A stretch of 17,836 bases of DNA from an uncultured Collinsella sp. (GTDB lineage: Bacteria > Actinomycetota > Coriobacteriia > Coriobacteriales > Coriobacteriaceae), in NCBI GenBank assembly GCA_902492545.1, contig CABULX010000039.1, positions 1-17,836 on the forward strand. Reading direction: 5' to 3'. This document shows, in pieces, positions 6,132 through 13,070 of the stretch; the stretch's first letter is position 1; every line of letters starts with the position of its first letter. The position numbers and the translations under genes were made by a program. The notes under the pieces were generated by a model. That model was not told the DNA's origin and made no database searches. It saw nothing but the letters and a program-made list of their open reading frames with translations.

Positions 6132-8043
6132 GGCAACGACCGCCGAGCGCGCGCTCAACCGCAAGGGCGGCACCATGTCGCGCCTCATCAAGACGCTCTT
6201 TGGCTTCTACCCCGTGCTTTTGCCCCTCGTCGTCGTCGGCGTGGTGCTCTGCGCCATCATCAACTCCATCGGCGCGACCTTCCTTCAGAGCGCCCTGCAG
6301 ATTATTAGCGAATCGTGGCAGTCGGGCGATTGGGAAGCCGCACAGCCCAAGATCGCACAGCTCGTGACCACCCTCGCCTGCATCTACGGCGTCGGCATCC
6401 TGTCCTCACTGTTCTGGAACCGCGCCATGGCCATCGTCACGCAGGGCTCACTCGAGAAGCTGCGCGAGAAGATGTTCAACCGCATGCAGGACCTGCCGAT
6501 TCGCTACTTCGACACGCACCAGCGCGGCGACATCATGAGCCACTACACCAACGACATCGACACGCTGCGCCAGATGATCAGCCAGTCGCTGCCCAACCTG
6601 CTTATGACGACCATCGTCATCGTCACGGTGTTCTTTATCATGCTGTACTACAGCGTGTGGATGTGCCTGGTCATTGTGGCCGGCGTCGCCTTTATGACCT
6701 TTATGACCAAGCTGCTCGGCTCCAACTCCGCGCGCTTCTTTATTGCGCAGCAGACCGAGCTCGGCGTGGTCGAGGGCCATATCGAGGAAGTCATGAACGG
6801 CCAGAAGGTCGTCAAGGCATTCTGCCACGAGTCTGCCGCCGAGGCCGATTTTGACGAGCGCAACGAAAAGCTCTTCGAGGTCTCGCAGATGGCCAACATG
6901 TACGCCAACATCCTCATGCCCATCCTTATGAACCTGGGCAACCTGCTCTACGTGTTGGTGGCCCTTGCCGGCGGCATTTTCCTGGCGCTGGGCGTGCCCA
7001 ACCTGAGCATCTCGGGCATGGCGCTGTCCATCGCCGTCGTGGTGCCGTTCCTCAACATGACCAAGCAGTTCTGCGGACAGATTGGTCAAATCTCGCAGCA
7101 GATCAACGCCGTGGTCATGGGCCTCGCCGGCGCCGACCGCATCTTTGAGCTCATCGACGAGAAGCCCGAGACCGACGAAGGCTACGTGACGCTCGTCAAC
7201 GCGCAGGTGAACCCCGATACCTGGCAGCTCGAGGAGGCCGACCACCACACCGGCATGTGGGCGTGGAAACATCCGCACCGCGCAACCGGCGAGATCGAGT
7301 ACGTGCCGCTGCGCGGCGACCTGGTCATGGACAACGTCGACTTTGGCTACACGCCCGACCACGAGGTGCTGCACGGCGTGTCCGTGTTTGCCAAGCCGGG
7401 CCAGAAGGTCGCGTTTGTCGGCGCCACCGGTGCGGGCAAGACGACCATCACCAACCTCATCAACCGCTTCTATGACATCGCCGACGGCAAGATTCGCTAC
7501 GACGGCATCAACGTCAACAAGATCCGCAAGGCCGATCTGCGCCGCTCGCTGGGCGTGGTGCTGCAGGACGTGAACCTGTTCACCGGCACCGTGATGGATA
7601 ACATCCGCTACGGCAACCTGGACGCCACCGACGAGGAGTGCATCGCGGCGGCCAAGCTCGCGGGCGCGGACGACTTTATCACCCGCCTGCCCGACGGCTA
7701 CGACACCATGCTCACCGGCAACGGCGCACAGCTGTCGCAGGGCCAGCGCCAGCTGATCTCGATCGCACGCGCCGCCGTCGCCGATCCGCCGGCAATGATT
7801 CTGGACGAGGCCACGTCGAGCATTGACACCCGCACCGAGGCTATCGTGCAAGCGGGCATGGACAAGCTCATGGAGGGCCGCACGACGTTTGTCATCGCGC
7901 ACCGCCTGTCCACCGTGCGCAACTCCGACGCAATCATCTGTCTGGACCACGGCCGTATCATCGAGCGCGGCAACCACGACGAGCTGATCGCCAAGCGCGG
8001 GTATTACTACCAGCTCTATACCGGAGCGTTTGAGCTGGAGTAG
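6124..8043 (+). CDS. ABC exporter half-transporter B (catalytic ATP site subunit)
   Basis: A 639-residue membrane plus ATPase protein. The start at 6124 is preferred because GGAGG (6112-6116) precedes it and it overlaps the stop of the upstream gene as ATGAGTAA; an in-frame ATG further up (5953) lies inside that gene's ATPase domain. Walker A is GATGAGKTT (433-441), Walker B is LDE with the catalytic Glu562, and the H-loop His is 593. The signature is LSQGQ (537-541) rather than LSGGQ, as expected for the partner that completes the degenerate site. Between the membrane domain and the ATPase an insert of about 45 residues contains TGMWAWKHPH, seen in this subfamily. It probably pairs one-to-one with subunit A in the cytoplasmic membrane. 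Confidence 0.93.
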   Translation: MSKATTAERALNRKGGTMSRLIKTLFGFYPVLLPLVVVGVVLCAIINSIGATFLQSALQIISESWQSGDWEAAQPKIAQLVTTLACIYGVGILSSLFWNRAMAIVTQGSLEKLREKMFNRMQDLPIRYFDTHQRGDIMSHYTNDIDTLRQMISQSLPNLLMTTIVIVTVFFIMLYYSVWMCLVIVAGVAFMTFMTKLLGSNSARFFIAQQTELGVVEGHIEEVMNGQKVVKAFCHESAAEADFDERNEKLFEVSQMANMYANILMPILMNLGNLLYVLVALAGGIFLALGVPNLSISGMALSIAVVVPFLNMTKQFCGQIGQISQQINAVVMGLAGADRIFELIDEKPETDEGYVTLVNAQVNPDTWQLEEADHHTGMWAWKHPHRATGEIEYVPLRGDLVMDNVDFGYTPDHEVLHGVSVFAKPGQKVAFVGATGAGKTTITNLINRFYDIADGKIRYDGINVNKIRKADLRRSLGVVLQDVNLFTGTVMDNIRYGNLDATDEECIAAAKLAGADDFITRLPDGYDTMLTGNGAQLSQGQRQLISIARAAVADPPAMILDEATSSIDTRTEAIVQAGMDKLMEGRTTFVIAHRLSTVRNSDAIICLDHGRIIERGNHDELIAKRGYYYQLYTGAFELE

Positions 8044-8054
8044 TTCGGCTCGCC

Positions 8055-8136
8055 GAGATGGCCGATTTGCCGCTCATTCGTCGGGCATGACCCTAAGGTC
8101 AATGCCCTCCTCTTTCGGGGCAAATCGACTCATCTC
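8055..8136. other. Long nested hairpin in the 3' untranslated region of the ABC operon
   Basis: GAGATG (8055-8060) pairs with CATCTC (8131-8136). CGATTTGCC (8063-8071) pairs with GGCAAATCG (8119-8127). An apical stem GGGCATGACC (8083-8092) pairs with GGTCAATGCCC (8097-8107) around a CTAA loop with one bulged A. Three coaxial stems in 82 nt suggest a folded RNA or a palindromic repeat. It starts 11 nt after the exporter stop codon. No function is recognised. Confidence 0.6.
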
Positions 8137-8164
8137 AACGACCCAAACACAATGCGCCGCAACG

Positions 8165-8205
8165 AATAAAGCCTCCGCAGCCACACGAGCTGCGGAGGCT
8201 TTATT
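8165..8205. terminator. Strong bidirectional intrinsic terminator
   Basis: AATAAAGCCTCCGCAGC (8165-8181) and its exact complement (8189-8205) form a 17-bp stem with a 7-nt loop. The T-rich 3' end of the stem (CTTTATT) gives a termination tract on plus, and the symmetric A-tract does so on minus. It ends the marR-ABC-ABC operon. Confidence 0.85.
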
Positions 8206-8214
8206 CATGCCGGC

Positions 8215-8386
8215 CGGAAACCGTATCCCACTTTTCGGGCCCAGAATGGGATGCCGTTTCCCGCTGGGCCCCCTCCGGGAAACGGCATCCCATTTCAAGG
8301 GGGTAAACCGGGATGTGGTTTCCCCTAACGGCACCTTTGGGAAGCCGCATCCCACTCTAGACGCACAAAACGGGATGAGCTTTCCC
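8215..8386. repeat. Array of six alternately inverted 16-bp units
   Basis: Units start at 8215, 8247, 8277, 8309, 8339 and 8371, with spacing 32, 30, 32, 30, 32. The motif GGGAAACGGCATCCCA alternates orientation: plus units at 8215, 8277 and 8339, minus units at 8247, 8309 and 8371. Spacers are 16, 14, 16, 14, 16 nt and unrelated in sequence. Units 2 and 3 form a perfect 16-bp hairpin. Units 4 and 5 differ by changes that keep pairing as G-U in a plus-strand RNA. The layout resembles REP/BIME mosaics of enterobacteria. Open frames cross it on both strands but look incidental. Confidence 0.85.
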
Positions 8387-8482
8387 ATGGTGATCCAAGA
8401 CCAGAAGCATGTCCGATAGCGCGGCCAGGTCAAGAACAACAAGACAAGCGTCACGCCAATTTGGACGAGCGTCTGCTACAGT

Positions 8483-8510
8483 TTGAGGCTGTTGGCCCAT
8501 ATGGTAGAGT
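8483..8510 (+). promoter_or_regulatory. Possible promoter of the diguanylate cyclase gene
   Basis: TTGAGG (8483-8488) and TAGAGT (8505-8510), each 4 of 6 matches to consensus, are separated by 16 bp and lie about 65 nt before the GTG start. This is weak on its own, but it is the best pair between the repeat array and the gene. Confidence 0.3.
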
Positions 8511-8576
8511 TGACCTCACGTGAATTTCAGCACGCTGGGTGCCACCTGCGCTTTTGCCATTTGAGAGAGTGAACTT

Positions 8577-9668
8577 GTGAATACTTCTGTCGCCAAGAAA
8601 GCCAGCCAGGCGATGCGCCTGCTCATGATGGTGCTCACGGCAGTTCTCATCTTCTTCTTCATTAATGTTATGCTGCTCGTCTCCGATATCCAGGGCACGG
8701 CGCGCGTGGTCAACTACGCCGGTCTGGTGCGCGGTACCACGCAGCGAATCGTTAAGCTCGAGGACGCGGGCCAGCCTCAAGATGACCTGCTCAAAGCCGT
8801 GGATTCATACATCAACGGTTTGCGTTACGGAAGTGATGACCTCAACCTCGTCCGTCTCGACGACGATGAGTATCAGGCAAAGATGACCGAGCTTGCAAAT
8901 TATTATGATGAGCTTTGCGCCGAGATTAGCCGCGTGCGCGAAGTCGACTACGAGAGCACCGACATCATCTCCATGAGCGAGGAGTTCTTTGGCATTTGCG
9001 ACGATGCTACGCGACTCGCAGAGGACTACTCTCAGGAGAAGGCGTCGGCGCTCAACTATCTCGAGGGCTTGGTGATCATCGACATCGTGGGCTTGGTGGC
9101 GACCTTTGCGGTCGAACTTGTTCGCGCGGTGCGAACCGCCGCGCTCAATCGCGAGCTGCAGAACAAAGTCTATCTCGACGAAGCCACAGGACTACCCAAC
9201 AAGAACAAGTGCGAGGAGATCTTGGGGCAGGAGCAGCCTGTCTCCGCGGAGGCGCCCGTTGCGGTGTGCGTCTTTGACCTTAACAATCTGCATACGGTCA
9301 ACAACAGCTTCGGCCACGAGAAGGGCGACGAATACATCCGTTCTTTTGCCCAGCAGCTGGGGCACGTGGCGTCCGAGACCTGCTTTGTGGGCCGCGACGG
9401 CGGCGATGAGTTTATCGCGGTGCTGCGGGATACCGATCGAGCTGCCGTGGAGTCCTGTCTCGCTCGGGTTCGTGCGAACGTGAACGAGTATTCCGAGGCT
9501 CACCCCGACATGCCCATCAGCTATGCGGTGGGCTACGCGCTTTCCAGTGATTTTGATGAACCTCCTACGATGCGCGAGCTCTTTTCCCAGGCCGACAAAA
9601 ACATGTACATCGACAAGAACCGCGTAAAGACAGCCGAGGCGGCCGGGCCGCAACGTGAGGACCGCTAA
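8577..9668 (+). CDS. Membrane-anchored GGDEF diguanylate cyclase
   Basis: A 363-residue protein starting at GTG after a weak GAGAG ribosome site. Two transmembrane helices (about 14-36 and 163-185) flank an extracytoplasmic helical sensor (about 37-162) containing YAGLVRGTTQRIVKLE, which resembles PilJ/four-helix-bundle sensors. No HAMP domain follows. The C-terminal GGDEF domain has FDLNNLHTVNNSFGHEKGDEY and the intact active site RDGGDEF (273-279), so it should make cyclic di-GMP from two GTP. The RxxD inhibitory site expected at 266-269 is absent (residues SETC). There is no EAL or HD-GYP domain. It is monocistronic, its stop lying 16 nt from the end of the convergent LysR gene with no terminator visible between. 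The signal sensed is unknown. Confidence 0.9.
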   Translation: MNTSVAKKASQAMRLLMMVLTAVLIFFFINVMLLVSDIQGTARVVNYAGLVRGTTQRIVKLEDAGQPQDDLLKAVDSYINGLRYGSDDLNLVRLDDDEYQAKMTELANYYDELCAEISRVREVDYESTDIISMSEEFFGICDDATRLAEDYSQEKASALNYLEGLVIIDIVGLVATFAVELVRAVRTAALNRELQNKVYLDEATGLPNKNKCEEILGQEQPVSAEAPVAVCVFDLNNLHTVNNSFGHEKGDEYIRSFAQQLGHVASETCFVGRDGGDEFIAVLRDTDRAAVESCLARVRANVNEYSEAHPDMPISYAVGYALSSDFDEPPTMRELFSQADKNMYIDKNRVKTAEAAGPQREDR

Positions 9669-9684
9669 ACCCGTCCCAAATGAG

Positions 9685-10563
9685 CTATTTGAGAAGTTGG
9701 GCCATGGCGTTGACGAATTTTTGTACTTGGAGGGTGGGCTCGAGCGGGTAGTGCAGAAAGACCGGCACCTCGCGGCCGCACAGGAACGGTACGCCCACAA
9801 AGGCCGGGTGCACCCCCGACCACGCTCCGCAGGTGAGAACCGCGTCGCCCTTTTCCTCGGCTTCGTTAAAGAGCGCAAAGTCGAAGCTGTCCACGTCGAT
9901 CACGTCCACGCCGCCGTCGGCCAACAGGTCGATGCGCAGGCTGTCCATGGCGTCGTTGCCGTGGCGAAGCACGCGCAGGCGCATGCCCTCCAAGTCGGCG
10001 ACCGTAATGCGATTCTTGCGCGCCAGCGGACTCGTGCGAGGCAGGTCGATATAAAACGGCACGTTGACGATGCGGAGCTTTTGGCAAGTGTCACCCCAGC
10101 GTGGGGTCGAAAAACTCGACTGCACCACATCCACCTCTCGACCAAGGCTGCGCATGACTGTCTCGCGCTCGTCATAGAGGTCGCTTACCGGCACAATCTC
10201 AAATCGCAGCGACGGCTCCAGATCGTGGATGCCCGTCCACATCGAAAGCGTTTGGCGCCCCGGGCACATCATCGACACGCCCAGACGCACGGCCCCGCCA
10301 TCGCCCGCCGCGCGTCGGGCACGGCGCAGCGCGTCCTCGGACTGCCGCATAATCGAGCGCGCATCGTCCACCAGCAGCGCGCCCGCCGGCGTCACCTTGA
10401 CGCCCGAGTGCGAGCGTTCGAACAGCGTGATGCCGAACTCGGCCTCGAAGCCCGATACCTGCTTGACGAGTGCCGGCGTCGACACACGCAATTTTGCCGC
10501 CGCACGCGAGAAGCTTCCCAGCTCCGCGGCGGCCGATATGGCCTCAAGTCGTCGATCGTACAC
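9685..10563 (-). CDS. LysR-family transcriptional regulator
   Basis: A 292-residue regulator. I choose the GTG at 10563 because GGGAG sits about 6 nt upstream and the protein then begins MYDRRLEAISAAAELGSFSR, the usual start of the LysR helix-turn-helix; an ATG at 10596 would add 11 residues without a ribosome site. The DNA-binding domain is about 3-60 (FSRAAAKLRVSTPALVKQVSGFEAEFGITLFER). The substrate-binding domain runs from about 90 to the end in two lobes. It is transcribed away from the SDR-MFS-Gfo operon, the classic arrangement for a LysR activator of a neighbouring catabolic operon, so it probably controls that operon and itself. The ligand cannot be deduced. Confidence 0.9.
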   Translation of the reverse strand: MYDRRLEAISAAAELGSFSRAAAKLRVSTPALVKQVSGFEAEFGITLFERSHSGVKVTPAGALLVDDARSIMRQSEDALRRARRAAGDGGAVRLGVSMMCPGRQTLSMWTGIHDLEPSLRFEIVPVSDLYDERETVMRSLGREVDVVQSSFSTPRWGDTCQKLRIVNVPFYIDLPRTSPLARKNRITVADLEGMRLRVLRHGNDAMDSLRIDLLADGGVDVIDVDSFDFALFNEAEEKGDAVLTCGAWSGVHPAFVGVPFLCGREVPVFLHYPLEPTLQVQKFVNAMAQLLK

Positions 10564-10660
10564 GTCAATCTCCCGTTTTAGCGCCCGTGGCCACATGGTG
10601 CCACAGGGGGTCGTTTTGGCAGTTCACGCGCTCAATTGAGAAAAAACTGCATCGCACAGT

Positions 10661-10677
10661 GTAAACCTACGGTTAAC
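10661..10677. promoter_or_regulatory. Imperfect dyad, candidate LysR binding site
   Basis: GTAAACC (10661-10667) and GGTTAAC (10671-10677) are inverted with one mismatch around TAC. It lies between the divergent LysR gene and the SDR operon, just upstream of the best -35 candidate at 10699, where a LysR activator would be expected. This is inferred from position only. Confidence 0.35.
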
Positions 10678-10698
10678 GCCATTCTAACAAATATGCAA

Positions 10699-10727
10699 TT
10701 CACCTGCGCAAATGCAAAGCATACGAT
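10699..10727 (+). promoter_or_regulatory. Possible promoter of the SDR-MFS-Gfo operon
   Basis: TTCACC (10699-10704) and TACGAT (10722-10727), each 4 of 6 to consensus, have an ideal 17-bp spacer. The start point would fall near 10734, giving a leader of about 63 nt that contains the hairpin at 10744-10770. A weak -35 fits a promoter needing an activator. Confidence 0.35.
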
Positions 10728-10743
10728 AACCAGCGAAAACCAC

Positions 10744-10770
10744 GTGGGTCGGTTAATGGGAACGACCCAC
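10744..10770 (+). promoter_or_regulatory. Leader hairpin / dyad before the SDR gene
   Basis: GTGGGTCG (10744-10751) and CGACCCAC (10763-10770) are a perfect 8-bp inverted repeat with an 11-nt loop, 26 nt before the SDR start codon. It could be an operator or an RNA stem in the leader. It has no T-run and leaves the ribosome site AAGGGAAG free. Confidence 0.5.
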
Positions 10771-10796
10771 CGGGAGGCACAAGAAGGGAAGTTCCT

Positions 10797-11678
10797 ATGA
10801 GCAACTGGCTTAAGCTCGAGGGCGATGTCTGCGCCGTGACTGGCGCGCTCGGCGGTATGGGCGCCGAGATCTGCCGCGAGTTCGCCCGCAATGGCGCCAA
10901 CGTCGTCATGCTCGACCTGGACGAGGAGAAGGTCAAGGCCGCTGCCGCCGACCTCGCTGCCGAATTTGGCATCCACGCCGAGGGCTACAAGATGAACGCC
11001 ACCGACGAAGCCGAGGTTCAGGCTGCCGTCGACGCAACCATCGCCAACTTCGGCCGCGTCGACGTCCTCGTCAACACCGCCGGTATCCTGCGCTTCGCCG
11101 CCATGGAGGACCTGCCGCTGAGCGACTGGGAGCAGGTGCTCAACGTCAACCTCACCGGTTACTTCATCACCTCGCAGCGCTTTGGTCGCGAGATGATCAA
11201 GGCCGGCCAGGGTCGCCTGGTGCACATCTCGACCGTCGCCAGCCACTCCCCCGAGACGTTCTCGGGCGTGTACAGCTCCACCAAGGCCGGCGTCAACATG
11301 ATGTCCAAGATGCTCGCCGCCGAGTGGGGCCCCTACGGCGTCCGCTCCAACTGCGTCGAGCCCTGCTTCGTTAAGACCCCGATGTCGGCCAACTTCTACG
11401 CCGACCCCGAGGTCGAAAAGAGCCGCAGCCGTCTGATCGCCACGCGCCGCATCGGCGAGGTCAGCGATATCGCCAACGCCGTCATGTTCCTGGCGTCCAA
11501 GCGCTCGGACTTTACCACCGGCGACGCCATCAAGGTCGACGGCGGCTTCTCCAACATGATGGGCGACCTCACCGCCAAGCCCGGCGGCCGTCGCGCCTAT
11601 GCCGACAACTACCTTAAGAACAAGGGTGTCGAGCTCTGGTCCGATGAGTCCGGCGTCGCCAAGCCGACTGACCAGTAA
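10797..11678 (+). CDS. Short-chain dehydrogenase/reductase (SDR), NAD-preferring
   Basis: A 293-residue classical SDR. TGALGGMG (15-22) is the TGxxxGxG dinucleotide loop. Asp40 at the end of the second strand (VVMLDLDEE) predicts NAD(H) rather than NADP(H). NTAG follows at about 92-95. The catalytic Ser145 (HISTVAS), Tyr159 and Lys163 (YSSTK) are all present. A tail of about 35-40 residues beyond the usual end (after VDGGFSNMMG) is unusual for a protein normally near 250 residues. The start is backed by AAGGGAAG. It is the first gene of an operon with an OFA-type transporter and a Gfo/Idh/MocA enzyme, so it probably oxidises a polyol, sugar acid or hydroxy acid taken up by that transporter. 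The exact substrate is not determinable. Confidence 0.88.
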   Translation: MSNWLKLEGDVCAVTGALGGMGAEICREFARNGANVVMLDLDEEKVKAAAADLAAEFGIHAEGYKMNATDEAEVQAAVDATIANFGRVDVLVNTAGILRFAAMEDLPLSDWEQVLNVNLTGYFITSQRFGREMIKAGQGRLVHISTVASHSPETFSGVYSSTKAGVNMMSKMLAAEWGPYGVRSNCVEPCFVKTPMSANFYADPEVEKSRSRLIATRRIGEVSDIANAVMFLASKRSDFTTGDAIKVDGGFSNMMGDLTAKPGGRRAYADNYLKNKGVELWSDESGVAKPTDQ

Positions 11679-11690
11679 ACCAACCTGACA

Positions 11691-11721
11691 GGGAGGTCCC
11701 GCGGACACGCCCGCTCCTCCC
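11691..11721 (+). promoter_or_regulatory. Intercistronic hairpin between SDR and MFS genes
   Basis: GGGAGG (11691-11696) pairs with CCTCCC (11716-11721), and GCGG (11701-11704) with CCGC (11711-11714). The left arm is itself Shine-Dalgarno-like but lies too far from the MFS start to serve it. No T-run follows, so a role in mRNA processing or stability between the two cistrons is more likely than termination. Confidence 0.45.
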
Positions 11722-11744
11722 CCGTATCGATGAGAAAGAGTCCA

Positions 11745-13001
11745 ATGGCTTCCAGCAACTCCAACAAGGGTCGCGCCGTCGTGCTTTCCGCCGCGTGCGT
11801 CACCATGTTCTTCATCAGCTCCATCGCGCTGTATTCCGTCGTGAGCAAGAACCTGCTCGCCGTCTACCCCGAGTGGTCGAGCGCCCTTACCTGGGCCTTC
11901 CCGGTCTTTCAGACCATCATGGCCGTGACGGGCATCTTCGCCGGCCGTATCTCCGATAAGATCGGCCCGCGCAACGTCGTGATCGCCGCCGCCGTGTGCT
12001 ACGGCGTGGGCTGGTTCATGTCCGGCACCGTCACCGAGCCGTGGCAGTTCTACCTGTGGTTCTCGCTCGTCGCCGCCGTCGGCAACGGCCTGGGCTACAA
12101 CCCGGCGCTCACCACCGGCCAAAAGTGGTTCATCGACAAGAAGGGTCTCGCCTCCGGCATCACCCTGGCCGCTTCGACCGCCGGCCCCGCCGTGCTGTCC
12201 CCGGTGCTCGCCTCGCTGCTCATCCCGAGCCTGGGCATCTTTGGCGCCCTCAAGGCACTCGGCGTCATCTTCTTTGTGATGATCGCCGCCTCCGCCCTGT
12301 TCCTGAAGGCCCCCGAGGCCGGTTGGCTGCCCGAGGGCTTCGAGGCCCCCAAGGGTGGCGCACATGCCGGCACCTTCGGCGACCTCACCCCGGGCGAGAT
12401 GGTCAAGACCCCGCGTTTCTGGGTCCTCATCATCACCTTCGCCTTCGCCGCCACCGCGGGTACCCTGCTCGTGGGCAAGGTTGCCTCCATCGCCGCCGTC
12501 CAGCTCTTCGCCGACCCCACGAGCGCCGCGGCCGTCGCCCTCGGCGGTGTGGTGGTCTCCGTCAACACCTGCGCCAACCTGGTCGGCCGCCTGTCCTTTG
12601 GCCAGATCATCGACAAGCTCGGCGCCTATAAGTCGCTGCTCATCAGCCTTGTCGTCACCATCGTCGCGCTCGTCATCATGTCGATGAGCTTTACGCAGAG
12701 CATGTTCTTTGTGGCACTCGCCCTGCTCGGCTTTAGCTTTGGCGCCCTGCTCGTCATCTACCCGCCGCTCACCGGTGGCGCCTTTGGCACCAGCAACATC
12801 GGCGTCAACTACGGCATCATGTTCCTGGGCTATGCCGCTTCCACCTGGATCAGCCAGCCCATCACCGCCGTGCTGTATCACGCCGAGGCCGGCAGCGCCG
12901 CCTACCAGCAGTCTTTCTACGGCGCCATTGTGATCGCCGCCATCGCCGTCGTGCTCACCGTCTACATGATGGTCTCCGACAGCAAGAAGAAGTCCGCTTA
13001 G
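11745..13001 (+). CDS. MFS transporter, oxalate/formate antiporter (OFA)-like family
   Basis: A 418-residue protein with about 12 transmembrane segments, starting MASSNSNKGRAVVLSAACV. GRISDKIGPRNV is the MFS loop 2-3 motif. The later VIYPPLTGGAFGTSNIGVNY and GIMFLGYAAS are characteristic of OFA-type carriers, which move monocarboxylates or dicarboxylates. I prefer the ATG at 11745, preceded by GAGAAAGAG; an in-frame ATG 15 nt earlier has no ribosome site. It lies in the cytoplasmic membrane. It follows the SDR gene after 66 nt and precedes the Gfo/Idh/MocA gene, with a 33-bp palindrome in the gap. It probably imports the substrate that the two flanking dehydrogenases process, but import versus exchange is not shown. 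Confidence 0.88.
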   Translation: MASSNSNKGRAVVLSAACVTMFFISSIALYSVVSKNLLAVYPEWSSALTWAFPVFQTIMAVTGIFAGRISDKIGPRNVVIAAAVCYGVGWFMSGTVTEPWQFYLWFSLVAAVGNGLGYNPALTTGQKWFIDKKGLASGITLAASTAGPAVLSPVLASLLIPSLGIFGALKALGVIFFVMIAASALFLKAPEAGWLPEGFEAPKGGAHAGTFGDLTPGEMVKTPRFWVLIITFAFAATAGTLLVGKVASIAAVQLFADPTSAAAVALGGVVVSVNTCANLVGRLSFGQIIDKLGAYKSLLISLVVTIVALVIMSMSFTQSMFFVALALLGFSFGALLVIYPPLTGGAFGTSNIGVNYGIMFLGYAASTWISQPITAVLYHAEAGSAAYQQSFYGAIVIAAIAVVLTVYMMVSDSKKKSA

Positions 13002-13009
13002 TAATTGCC

Positions 13010-13042
13010 AATGTGACAAAGGGACTGTCCCTTTGTCACATT
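13010..13042. repeat. 33-bp perfect palindrome, second copy
   Basis: Identical to 2075-2107: a 16-bp arm starting AATGTGACAAAGGGAC, a central T and its complement. It begins 8 nt after the MFS stop codon, the same offset as the first copy has from its gene, and ends 28 nt before the Gfo/Idh/MocA start. Inside an operon it could attenuate or stabilise the message. Confidence 0.9.
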
Positions 13043-13070
13043 CCATCGCCAACAGTATTAAGGAGTCGAA

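Noticed and set aside
6448..7977. Long minus-strand open frame of 509 codons
   Set aside because: Antisense shadow of exporter subunit B, His/Val/Asp-rich with no recognisable domain and no ribosome site.
5953..8043. Exporter subunit B starting at the ATG at 5953
   Set aside because: That start lies in the ATPase domain of subunit A and adds Arg/Pro-rich residues; the ATG at 6124 has GGAGG and the usual 8-bp overlap.
8215..8386. CRISPR array
   Set aside because: Units alternate in orientation and spacers are only 14-16 nt; CRISPR repeats are direct with spacers near 30 nt or longer, and no cas gene is present.
8030..8454. Overlapping open frames on both strands through the 16-mer array
   Set aside because: They translate the terminator and repeats, lack ribosome sites, and the 62-bp repeat pair is not a multiple of three, so the peptide does not repeat in register. 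Best explained as incidental.
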